Below are positions 55,230 to 64,000 of a stretch of 64,000 nucleotides of DNA, piece by piece. The position numbers were made by a program, and so were the translations under genes. Origin of the DNA: Ascaphus truei. Its lineage: Eukaryota > Chordata > Amphibia > Anura > Ascaphidae. The stretch spans positions 114,835 through 178,834 of the forward strand of contig WSYH01000652.1 of NCBI GenBank assembly GCA_036426205.1. Direction: 5' to 3'. How positions within the stretch are numbered: position 1 is the stretch's first letter; each line of letters begins with the position of its first letter. The notes under the pieces were generated by a model. That model worked only from the letters and a program-made list of their open reading frames with translations. It did not search any database and had not been told where the DNA came from.

Positions 55230-56118
55230 AGGAAAAAAAAGGGGGGGAACTTGCATTGGATTGCATCTTTAAAAAGACCACAATTTCCTTAATTGAAAAA
55301 TACCAATATACTGTACAGTGTTCACACTGTTCATTTAAACATATCTGGTGTTCTTAAAATAATAATCACTTCACAAATACAGTACACATGATTCATTATA
55401 CAAATGTTTTACTTTCACTTGCTCAATTCAAGATTCACTGTGTTGAATTTATATCAAAGATCCCAGAATTATCCATTTAAAAGTTATTCAAGAGGAAGGA
55501 TGACAGCCTCAAGCTTGACACCAAATTGCAAATGTATGTTCACTAAAATTTTAGCAATTTCTGGAATAATTATAGCCTTTGTCAAGTTTTACAGCTAGAA
55601 GCCAAGCTTCTTGCAATCTTATGATAATTTTTATATATTTCTATTTTAAAAAAGAACCGAGTTCAGATTCTGACACTCCGACACAGTTACATTTTGTCAT
55701 ACACATTTTCATAAAATACAACTTCCTTTAATTTACAGCAGATATATTTTCAAGAAGGAAAATGCTGATGTTATCTTGCTTATAAGCTTGTCACCAAAAT
55801 GATTTAGATTTCCTTTCTGCACAGTATCACTATAAGGCCTTTATTCGCAGGCAATGAATTATATTTGACACTTCAAGCCTATTCTAGCTGTATCTTTTAG
55901 GTCAGAAAAATGAAGAAAACAAAATATTTATCCCACATATATAGAACCAATGAAGAAAACTATGATAAAAATGATTCACTATAGTAAGATGAATAATTGC
56001 TACATGTGTTTCTGTTAAGACAGTAAGGATACCGAACACTTCTGCATGCTTACTGTATAAGTTTGATTTCTCCAAGTTTATAGTAAATTAAAACATATTT
56101 TTTTAGCAGCAGAACTAG
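55230..56118. other. AT-rich intergenic, no recognisable feature
   Basis: No convincing frame, RNA gene or repeat family is seen. Confidence 0.45.
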
Positions 56119-56122
56119 TATG
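56119..56122. repeat. Target-site duplication of gypsy-2, left
   Basis: TATG, matching 61685-61688 directly after the right LTR. Confidence 0.7.
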
Positions 56123-56604
56123 TGTAGCCAGGTCCCCCTTTCCCTCCCTTACCTCCGATGCGGGGAAGGGGGAGGCTACAGCTGCTCGGAAAGGCGAGCG
56201 GGTACCGCCGGAGTGCGGGTGGACCCACCAGGAAGTAGGAGCCACCAGGGAGGCTGCAGGATGTAGGGGGGCAATACGGTTGCCAGAGCTCTGTGCTAGA
56301 CCCGACCATTAATAGTTTGTGGCTGCTACAGGGAAGGCCCTGAGATAGGGACACTTCCACCATAGCAGCACTAGTGTTAGTACACCAAGGACAAGTGTGC
56401 GTGGACTGCAGCCTGTGGTCTGGGACCAGACCACGAGGTCACCTAAAGAGACCCTTTAAAAGGACACACTCCAATGGGAGCTCCCTCAGGGGTGTACGCC
56501 TTCGTGTAAGGAGCGGCGAGATCGTGTCGTGAGATCACTCCGCGGTCCGACGGATCCACGCTACAGTTTGGTCTGGTCTGGCCTAAGACCAGGAAGGTAT
56601 TCCA
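56123..56604 (+). mobile_element. 5' LTR of gypsy-2 (3' end deleted)
   Basis: It begins TGTAGCCAGGTCCCC and matches 60451-60516 and about 61080-61365 in the 3' LTR (phrases CATTAATAGTTTGTGGCTGC, GGGAGCTCCCTCAG, GACGGATCCACGCTACAGTT). The alignment stops at GGAAGGTATTCC, after which gag sequence follows at once, so about 320 bases of the LTR 3' part and the leader are deleted. Confidence 0.85.
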
Positions 56605-59600
56605 GCCCCTAACCCTGGCCCCAATGCCAACCGCCAATACCGCTGCTACAACTGTGGCCAAGATGGTCCCTTCTCTAAGGACTGTTCGAAGCCCAGGACA
56701 TCCACTCCTAGGGCAATGACCTTTACTGTGCAGCCATCAGAAATACCCTCCACATCATTGGAGAGCGACCATGCGCCCAGTCCCGACGAACCACCCCAAC
56801 CAGATGCCTACAGTCGAGTAGGATCGGCAGCAAAGGCAGAGTCCTCGTGGAAGGTATATACTCCTCGGCCTTGCTGGATACCGGGTCAAAAGTGACTATC
56901 ATCTACAGACCATTCTACGATCAACATCTGCCTATGCAGTCGGCAGAGAAGATAAAGCTATGGGGCCCTAGCAATGACGATTACCCCATTGACGTTGTGG
57001 TGCAAGTACAATTGAATATACCGCAACTGAACACCAACAAGACCCACCCCATGGAGGTGGAGGCTCTGATATGTCCCAAGCCCCAGGAACATCCAAGTTC
57101 CCCAATCATATTAGGGACCAACGCCAATATGGTGTGGGCTGTGATTCGGGCTTACCTACAAGAGGCCAGCGAACTACCCCTATCCTCTCTATGGATCCAT
57201 CCAGTACTCAAAGAAGAGTGTTGTAGGATCTCTGCCCAAGAGGGATACGGTCAACTCTTCAATAATTAAGTGGGTTGACAGAGATTCCACCAGGGGGAGT
57301 TAAGAACATGGATGCGGTGTGCAGCTATCAGGACGGTGACGAGGCCGACTGGTACTTCTCCGTAGAGAGAACGCCTGAAGAAGATGCCATTAGAGGGTAC
57401 AAGATAGTGCCAAAGATGACGGTGGAAATCCCCGATTCCTGGGAGGACCAAGGTGATCATCCAGAACATCTCGTCTCACACTATACCACTTGATGTCAGT
57501 CAAAGACTGGGCCAGATATACCCGGTTACAACAGTAGAAACACTGGCTCGTGTGAACGCTGCTATCGTGCAAGAAGAGCCTGCCGGGTTGCATTTTGACT
57601 TCAGGGAATCGACCCTATAAGCAGACTGGAAGAAAAGGCTAAGTTCCAAATTGGAGGTGCGCCAGGAGATGATCTCCACCAGCGAGATGGATGTGGGCTG
57701 CAGCAAGAACGTGCAGCACATGATCCGGCTGAATGATACAACGCCATTCCGGGAGCGTTACAAACACATCGCTCCCAGAGATCTGAGGAACGTCCTGAAG
57801 GAAATGGAGATGGCGGGTATTGATGCACGTCAGTCACCTACGTGGGTCACATAGTGTCCGCAGACGGAGTGGCTACCGACCCCGCTAAGGTCAAAGCCGT
57901 GGTGAACTGGCCCAGACCAGACAACGTAATGGAACAGCGGTCCTTCCTGGGATTCTGTGGATACTACCGCCGCTTTGAACAAGGCTACTCCAGCAAAGCC
58001 AAAGTTCTCAACAATCCCCTGAAAATCAACCCAGAGGAACCTCGGCAGAAGGCCGCATCCGCACGGACTCCCTTCGGAGACAAGTGGACGTCCGCCTGCG
58101 AAAAGGCATTCATTGGATTCAAGAAAAGCCTCACGGAAGCACCCGTCTTGGCTTATGCCGTCCCGAGCAGCCATATATCCTACATGTGGATGCAAGCTTC
58201 AAGGGGCTGGGAGCTGTGCTGCATCAGAAGTATCCTGCTGGCCTCCACCCAGTGGCATATGTGAGCCGAAGCTTAAACCCAGCAAGCAAAACTACCCAGT
58301 CCACAAACTGGAGTTCCTCGCACTGAAGTGGGCGGTAGTTGACAAGCTCCATGACTACTTATACAGAGTTTTCTTCGAGGACAACAACCCGTGACCTATA
58401 TTCTGACATCTGAAAAGCTGGATGCCACCGGTCACAGGTTGCTAGCAGCACTGTCCAACTACCAATTCACCCTCAAGTACAAGCCAGGGCCTTTAAACAA
58501 CAGAGCCGATGCTCTGTCCAGAAGACCTGGACTGAGGGAAACGTCCGACGACGGCCTGTGGGAAGAAATCCCTGGACCTGGGATCTGGGCAATGTGCTCA
58601 ACGACCGCAATAGTGAAGGACATGGTGGCATTCTCTGAGCTAAGAGTAGTCAATTCGCTGGGATGCCAGTCCAAGGCCCTCCCTGACACCTACTGCCATC
58701 CAGAAGGCATATCAATCACTCAGGACACCATCCTAGATTGGAAAGAATTGGTATAGTACCAGATGCGTGATTCGGTGGCGAGAGCCATACACCTGGCCAT
58801 CCAACAGAACAACCCCTCCTTGGTGAAGCGTGCCCCTACTGACGCAGTCGCAGTCATCATGAGGGAATGGAACAAGTTCCATATAGAGCGTGGCCTCTAC
58901 AGGATCGTCCCCTACCACAATTACCCTGACAGGAGAAAATTGGTTCTGCCCAGAATCCTGCAGTACCCTGTTCTACAGTCCCTGCATGAGGACCACGGAC
59001 ATCTGGGGTAGATAAGACCTTCGGACTAGTGAAGGATCGATGTTTCTGGCCCAAAATGCAGGAGTCCGTAGAACGCCACGATACACGGTACACCCAAGCG
59101 TTCCCTACCAAGGATCAGAAGGCGATAACGTTGGGTAAAGTGCTGTGGGAGAAATACTTCATCCACTAGTCTGCCGAATCGGATGCACTCCGACGAGGGA
59201 AAAGACTTTGAGAGCAAACTTATCAAGGAGCTTCTCAAACATCCAGAAGGCTAGGACTACTCCATATCATACAGAGGGAGACGCTCTGCCGGAGAGGTTC
59301 AACCGAACCCTGATCGACATGCTAGGGGCTTCCAGAAATCCGAATGGAGCAAGCACGTTGAAGCGATGGCGCATGCGTACAACTGCATCAGGCATTAATC
59401 TACGGGGTTCACACCATACTTCATGATGTTCAGGCGTTAGGCACGACTGCCTGTGGACATCTGTCTCTGGGTATCTACCCATGGGATACCCAATACGGCT
59501 CACTATAAATATGTGAAGCGACTCCAGTACAGCCTGCACTGTGCATATCAATTGGTGGAAAAAGCCTCAGCCCAGTTGAACGCATGCAGCAAGCGGAGGT

Positions 59601-60043
59601 ATGACCACAAGGTCCGCTATCGGGAACTTTGGCCCGGAGAGGCTGTTCTCCTACGCAACCTAGGGATCCCCGGCAAACAAAAGCTGGCCAACCGCTGGCG
59701 CAACGGGCCCTTCGAAGTAGAATCCCAGATGCCAGGCCTCCCTGTTTACCGCATGCGAGAAGCGGATGGCAGGGTAAAGGTCTGGCACAGAAATCACTTG
59801 CTGCCCATCACACAAGTGGGAAAATGTGACCCCAAACAAGAGACAATAGTAACGGCCAGTGAGCCAGAGGGGTCTGAAGAGCACTCAGATTCAATATTTG
59901 AACCCAATAAGGATCCTGCGGAAGGAACCTCCACTTGTTCAATTGGAGACTGGTGGGCACCTCCCGAAGGAGCACCGGGTAATGGGCCCAAGCCTCATGT
60001 ACCCTCACCAGTGGCTTCAACAAGCCATCCATTTGACTCTTGA
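56605..60043 (+). pseudogene. Defective Ty3/gypsy gag-pol remnant (gypsy-2)
   Basis: Plus-strand pieces in the order of a gypsy pol. A nucleocapsid-like RCYNCGQDGPFSKDC lies at about 56640-56685, with the zinc-knuckle His replaced. A protease is at 56847-57269 with ALLDTGSKVTIIY. An RT N-terminal piece is at 57600-57830 (STSEMDVGCSKNVQHMIRL, TPFRERYK). The RT thumb is at 57842-58140 (GHIVSADGVATDPAKVKAV, FLGFCGYYRRF). RNase H is at 58160-58500 (YILHVDASFKGLGAVLHQ, HKLEFLALKWAVVDKL, NRADALSRRP). The integrase zinc-binding region is at about 58940-59090 (LHEDHGHLG). The C-terminal domain is at 59453-60043 (YDHKVRYRELWPGEAVLL, LANRWRNGPFEV, VWHRNHLLPI). The RT palm with its catalytic aspartates and most of the integrase core are missing. 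Frameshifts separate the parts. Confidence 0.85.
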
Positions 60044-60313
60044 AGCCCGAGCTTCGTTCCATTAACAGACAGTACAGAAACTGAGTTACCTCTTAGAAAT
60101 GGACCAAAGCCCCAATACTATGATATACTCTCCCAAGTGGGAGACACTGAAGAAAAGACTCGCAGGAGTCAGTGAGTGAGGCGCCCTCCCACTAAAGTAG
60201 CCTATAATTCATTAGGGGCACCCCACTATGAATCTCAGCAGCTGGCTCAGAGCAAGCTGACTTCGATTATAGTTATGCTTACCGAGCTGTTTAACCTTGT
60301 GTAAAGTACTGCA

Positions 60314-60364
<51 letters not shown>

Positions 60365-60450
60365 GTATGCATTTTCCATTATATAAACATTTGTGTGTGT
60401 TTATATATTGTTCCCAAGCAGGGCCATTGGAGTCTCCACCAGGGGAAGGA
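60044..60450 (+). mobile_element. Gypsy-2 3' untranslated region and polypurine tract
   Basis: No coding region. A (TA)n microsatellite occupies 60317-60362. Directly before the 3' LTR is CCACCAGGGGAAGGA (60437-60450), a plausible polypurine tract for plus-strand DNA priming. The same phrase CACCAGGGGGAG occurs at about 57287-57299 inside the pol remnant. Confidence 0.65.
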
Positions 60451-61684
60451 TATAGCTAGGTCCCCCTTTCCCTCCCTTACCTCCGATGTTGGTGCGGGGA
60501 AGGGAGAGGCTACAGCTGTGTCACATATGCGCACCACAAACTGGACTAGACTCCAGGGCTGAGGTGGGGATGTATACAACCGCCACCCTACAACCACGGG
60601 ACCATGTCTGGAGCACGTAATCAGAGTCATGTAGCCGGGTTAGGGTAGGAGAAGTCGGGTATATCGTGGTACTTGCCGTGGTTCAGGGTTGGAGTGTGAA
60701 GAGTAGTCATTATCCGTAAGCCGTGGTCAAGGAGAGGAGAGCAGGAATCCAATTCAAGCCGAAGTTCTGGGGTAGAGAAGACACAGGTCCAGGTACGAGC
60801 AGGGTCAGGCAAGGCAATGGATGCCTCGTGCATGCGCAGTACGGCGGCCATCTCAAGAACAGGCTCCACGCAGGGACTACAGATCCCAGCAGCCTTAAGG
60901 GCTGCTTGCCACATGGGCAGTGTTAGCCAATAGGGCTCCCTGGATCTTGGCAGACTAAGAGATACATTTGGCAAACTGCAGGGACCACACCAGTCGGAGA
61001 CAGGGAGCTGAAGGGACAGGTAGTGTCCGACTATCAGTGGCTCCCGGACTAGGCCTAGAGTTACCTCTAAGGCCTCAGCTAGACCCTGACCATTAATAGT
61101 TTGTGGCTGCTACAGGGAAGGCCCTGAGATAGGGCACCATTGTTAGTACACCAAGGACCAGACGCACGCGGTGTGCGCGGACTGCGGCCTGTGGTAAGGT
61201 CACTTAAAGAGACTCTTAAAAGGTACACACTCCAATGGGAGCTCCCTCAGATGTGGACGCCTTTGTGGAAGGAGCGGCAAGATCGCATTGTGGGATCACA
61301 ACGCGATCCGACGGATCCACGCTACAGTTTGGCCTGGTCTGGCCTAAGACCAGGAAGGTATTCCATGTGCACCACCAGTCCTCAGGGGTAGCACAACTCC
61401 CTACACTTTTGGGTGAGGACTGACATTGTGGGACAGACACTGGGACATTGGTGCCACCGCACCCCAAGTACTGTGGGGATACTCCCTGGGGTTGATATTG
61501 CGTTGCACAGTTGTATACTGGTGTTTATGTGTTCAGTAAATATTCCTTTATCGTACCAATTGTGTGGATTTACTGCTGTATTGTCTTGGGAGGGGCTATC
61601 CTACTGTGTGAGGATCCTTCTCAGGTGGAGGCGATGTGTGTTAGCGAACAAGGTTACCCCAGGCATGGGGGAAAGGGAGCTACA
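60451..61684 (+). mobile_element. 3' LTR of gypsy-2 with foreign or diverged middle
   Basis: It begins TATAGCTAGGTCCCC and ends GAGCTACA, mirroring TGTAGC..GCTACA. It matches the 5' LTR at both 60451-60516 and from about 61080. Positions about 60517-61075 do not match; part of them (60525-60820) resembles gypsy-1 untranslated DNA at 50300-50680. The 3' third (61366-61684) contains AGTAAATATTCCTTTAT, a possible polyadenylation region. Confidence 0.8.
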
Positions 61685-61688
61685 TATG
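61685..61688. repeat. Target-site duplication of gypsy-2, right
   Basis: TATG, matching 56119-56122. Confidence 0.7.
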
Positions 61689-61689
61689 G

Positions 61690-62140
61690 ATGAATGAAGG
61701 ACAGGGTGATTTGTGAGAAAGAACTTGACATTATAAATATTAATAACATGCTTTTTGGTTTAGGTATATTTATTTATAAACTGACAGCTCTCTTAGTATG
61801 AAATCAATTCTACAAATAATCGTGATGCATTTTCTAAATGTATTTTTTATTAATCCCCACTGATCTTTGACATCCAACACATACCACCAGTTGCAGACTA
61901 ATAGGTATTCCTTTGATCAATATAGGTACAGTAAGTGAAGATTCGTAATCAGGTTTGCTATACTGTGCAAGTGTTATTACTTGCATGTTGCCGTTAAAAA
62001 GGGACTGAGCTAGCAAAACAGCTAAGTTTAGTATATCTGTCTGATGGTCCACTCTTTTTCAGAGTCTGGATGGGAGAAATATCACATTTACAGTATAGAT
62101 ATGACTTAACGTATGTAAAAACTTAAGGGGATTGTGAGAG
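61690..62140. other. Intergenic, no recognisable feature
   Basis: AT-rich sequence between gypsy-2 and the L1; no convincing frame. Confidence 0.45.
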
Positions 62141-62141
62141 C

Positions 62142-62404
62142 CAATTCATGTCAGTTTGCAGGGTATGCACTGCTTTAGAGAGATCGTCTTGGAAGCCTTG
62201 TCTCATCCTGGTGAACAGGTCTTCGAGATATGCCTTGTTTATTTCCCTACTCACACCTTCATTGTCGGTCGCACCGCCAGGCCCTTCCCGCGAGTTTGAT
62301 GCGTCTCCATCTTGGAGTAGGCCACAGCTCCCTGCGGGCCTCTGACTTGTCGGGAAGTAGCTAGAGACGCTTTGCTGCGCCTGTTTCTTCGAGCGATTAG
62401 CCAT
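62142..62404 (-). CDS. L1 ORF1 N-terminus, inverted (about 88 codons)
   Basis: The ATG at 62404 opens MANRSKKQAQQSVSSYF, rich in Ser, Gln and Lys, and runs without a stop through EINKAYLEDLFTRMRQGFQD and LSKAVHTLQTDMNWL. This is the basic N-terminal region and start of the coiled coil of a Tx1-type L1 ORF1 protein, which binds L1 RNA as a trimer. After Leu at about 62145 the frame enters flanking DNA. The missing rest is the plus-strand frame to 63411. Confidence 0.7.
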
Positions 62405-62680
62405 ATCTGATGTCTTCTCCTTCTATTTACTTCTATTTCGGGAGCGTTTTGGGGTCCAGTAACTTCTATTATGTTATATTAGACTTTCAGGGGGTCGGGA
62501 GCTTTCCATCTATGTATCCATGTGCGGTATCGTCACCGGAAGTCCTCCTATATTGTATTTTTTAATTCTTTGTTTGGGGGTTTCTTGTGGTTTGGGGGGG
62601 CAAGTGGGGGGGGGGGGGGGGGGGGGGCATCCACCGGTACCTTAACTCTTGGCCGGTATTGGTATTGCTCTTAGGTGGGT
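62142..62680 (-). mobile_element. Inverted 5' segment of a Tx1-type L1 (5' UTR and ORF1 start)
   Basis: On the minus strand, 5' UTR sequence (about 62680 to 62405, including a C run that appears as poly-G at 62608-62627) leads into the ORF1 start. The left junction lies at about 62142, where ORF1 coding breaks off after LQTDMNWL. The continuation of the same protein is found on the plus strand from about 62680. Confidence 0.75.
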
Positions 62681-63411
62681 CACAACGCACAGACACTATT
62701 AAAAATAAAGTAGACAGTCTGGAACATGCCCAATCATCTGTAGAAGATGAAATTAACAGAATGCAGTTCGAAATACGGGCACTCAATGAACAAGCGGAAG
62801 AACAGGAGAACCGCGACCGCAGACAAAACGTTCGGATCAGATATATCCCAGAGACGGTTGACACGGACCTGCTTCGCCCATATCTGCTAGATCTGTTTAA
62901 GGATTTTGTCCCAGGCCTCACTCTCGACAAGATGGAGATGGACCGTGCCCACAGAGCTTTGGGGCCAAAGTCTGCGGATCCCAGAAGAACAAGAGATGTC
63001 ATAGTTAAACTGCACCACTACCTGACAAAGGAGGCGATCCTGAAGGCCAGTAGGGAGAGGGGCACAGTGCAGTTTCAGAACACTAAACTTGAAATATACA
63101 GTGACCTCTCAAAAAAACCCATTGACAGACGGAGAGAGCTAAAGCCTTTGACTCAAAAACTAAAGGACAACAACGTAAAATACCGCTGGGGTTTTCCCTT
63201 TAAAATCGTGGTAAATAAGGGAGGCAAATTCCATACACTCTCCTATCCTGAGGACTGCACGCGGTTCCTACGAGGCCTGGGTCTGACACAAGCTGGAGAA
63301 GAGGATGACACTGGGGATGCGGAGGATACAGAGCGCCAACACCAGCAGCCGAGACCACAGCGAGCATCACAAAGGATAGCCACACAGAGGGCCCCAGCAG
63401 AGGAGGAGTAG
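62680..63411 (+). CDS. L1 ORF1 protein, coiled coil + RRM + C-terminal domain
   Basis: The open frame contains the rest of the coiled coil (RTDTIKNKVDSLEHAQSSVE, RALNEQAEEQENRDRRQNVR), an RRM-like domain (RIRYIPE, LLDLFKDFVPGL, MEMDRAHRALG, RDVIVKLHHYLTKEAIL) and the C-terminal domain (LEIYSDLSKKPIDRRREL, YRWGFPFKIVV, CTRFLRGLGL), then an acidic and Gln-rich tail to the TAG at 63409. The frame stays open upstream to 62587 only because it crosses the inverted 5' UTR and a poly-G run; the real L1 coding starts near 62680. No stop or frameshift disturbs it, so the copy is young apart from its inversion. Tx1-type L1s carry ORF1 upstream of ORF2. Confidence 0.85.
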   Translation, partial: SQRTDTIKNKVDSLEHAQSSVEDEINRMQFEIRALNEQAEEQENRDRRQNVRIRYIPETVDTDLLRPYLLDLFKDFVPGLTLDKMEMDRAHRALGPKSADPRRTRDVIVKLHHYLTKEAILKASRERGTVQFQNTKLEIYSDLSKKPIDRRRELKPLTQKLKDNNVKYRWGFPFKIVVNKGGKFHTLSYPEDCTRFLRGLGLTQAGEEDDTGDAEDTERQHQQPRPQRASQRIATQRAPAEEE

Positions 63412-63560
63412 GGGATCCCCCCCGCTCGTCTCACCCGCAGTACGCATAAGAGGAGCACTTGCCTGGCCTGCTGACATGCGGAGCTCCAGGAAGATACAGT
63501 TAACTTGTTATACATTTCCTTGTTAATGTATTTGCCTTTTAACTAGGTCCAGTTGACCAC

Positions 63561-63950
63561 ATGACTAATCACAGGGGGTTCCGGGTGTATCCAGATGGGT
63601 CCATGGACGGGACGTTCCGAGAGGTTCTCAAGGGGCACTATGCCCTACCCCCCCCCATCCTTAGAGTGATGGGGGTACCCATGACGGGGCGTACATATCG
63701 CCCACTCATTCTCTTTTTCTTTTTCTTCTTTTCTATCACCCCCCCATTCTTCCCTACCTACCTCCCCCAGCCCACGCTAAACAGAGACAAAATCCAGCTG
63801 AGCCGAACGGAAAGTCCAGACACTGAGATTACACAAAGCAACTACGCAGATCACAAGAGGAGCTCTGAAGGCAAGTCCCCCCTCCATCGTGGGAAAATGG
63901 AGGGAAAGGTAAGACGCAATACACACGCCAAAACCATAAATGGCTCTTAA
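63561..63950 (+). CDS. Uncertain 129-codon frame between L1 ORF1 and ORF2
   Basis: An open frame starts at ATG 63561 and stops at TAA 63948-63950, overlapping the start of ORF2 by 11 bases. The peptide has a Phe-rich stretch (LILFFFFFFSITPPFF) encoded by pyrimidine-rich DNA and a charged C-terminus (KMEGKVRRNTHAKTI). I know no L1 protein like it. It may be a chance frame in the spacer between the two ORFs. Confidence 0.25.
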   Translation: MTNHRGFRVYPDGSMDGTFREVLKGHYALPPPILRVMGVPMTGRTYRPLILFFFFFFSITPPFFPTYLPQPTLNRDKIQLSRTESPDTEITQSNYADHKRSSEGKSPLHRGKMEGKVRRNTHAKTINGS

Positions 63951-64000
63951 AACGACACTTAAATTAATATCCTTAAATGTTAGAGGGTTAAATTCGACCA
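63940..64000 (+). CDS. L1 ORF2 start (APE endonuclease), cut by window end
   Basis: The ATG at 63940 opens MALKTTLKLISLNVRGLNST, which runs off the window. TLKLISLNVRGLNS is the first strand of the apurinic-type endonuclease of L1 ORF2; its Asn is the conserved metal-site Asn. It follows ORF1 after about 530 bases. Confidence 0.85.
   Translation, partial: MALKTTLKLISLNVRGLNST

Noticed and set aside
62587..62680. Gly-rich N-terminal extension of the L1 ORF1 frame
   Set aside because: It is read through the inverted 5' UTR and a poly-G run; the real ORF1 start is on the minus strand at 62404.
1..64000. CRISPR arrays, bacterial operons, defence systems or phage genes
   Set aside because: No regularly spaced repeats, ribosome-binding sites or prokaryotic gene clusters are present; content is that of a vertebrate genome rich in retroelements.

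Overview
The window looks like a gene-poor, repeat-rich piece of an amphibian, most likely anuran, chromosome. I infer this from the mix of elements: many Penelope-like elements (PLEs) with GIY-YIG domains and hammerhead-like motifs, a Tx1-type L1, vertebrate Ty3/gypsy elements, an L2/CR1-type and an RTE-type LINE, tRNA/CORE-type SINEs, a hAT element, a Tc1 fragment and TA-flanked MITEs. There is no bacterial-style operon, no CRISPR array and no rRNA. Nearly all long open frames are transposon remnants or artefacts of simple repeats. No complete host gene is visible. One short minus-strand stretch at 11.57-11.64 kb has the shape of a host 3'-terminal coding exon.

Layout. 0-1.7 kb: unclassified old repeats. 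1.7-7.4 kb: a decayed minus-strand RTE LINE, split by a 2.9 kb block holding a SINE and a minus-strand PLE. 7.4-13.3 kb: AT-rich, repeat-poor DNA with one SINE and the candidate exon. 13.3-21.3 kb: a nest made of a PLE 3' end, a 1.57 kb hAT element with a perfect 8-bp target duplication, a 2.07 kb TA-flanked element full of minisatellite, two head-to-head PLE copies, and a third PLE carrying an inverted 5' piece. 21.3-25.2 kb: mostly unassigned, with one MITE end, a microsatellite and hairpins. 25.2-27.9 kb: an L2/CR1-like LINE with an internal duplication. 27.9-33 kb: mostly unassigned, with a small MITE and a 5'-truncated PLE. 33.6-37.2 kb: an L1 3' fragment followed by PLE terminal pieces with several hammerhead-like motifs. 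37.2-42.1 kb: an LTR retrotransposon with two ~840-bp LTRs and no recognisable pol. 42.5-47 kb: a PLE terminal piece and a nearly full-length minus-strand PLE. 47.66-48.82 kb: a solo LTR broken by a 418-bp insertion. 50.2-53.3 kb: a 5'-truncated gypsy element on the minus strand, cut by a 387-bp MITE. 54.7-55.2 kb: a truncated Tc1-like element. 56.1-61.7 kb: a defective plus-strand gypsy element with LTRs and a 4-bp target duplication. 62.1-64 kb: a 5'-inverted Tx1-type L1 that runs off the window.

The coherent theme is PLE biology. At least five PLE bodies and several terminal pieces are present. Ten hammerhead-like motifs lie at their ends, and at least three copies or likely relatives carry an inverted copy of internal sequence at one end. 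The best ribozyme candidate (5183-5224, minus) keeps the full catalytic core. Another (36239-36270) is intact except for the catalytic G12. The elements do not form a cooperating pathway; the order of insertion can be read from nesting and target duplications.
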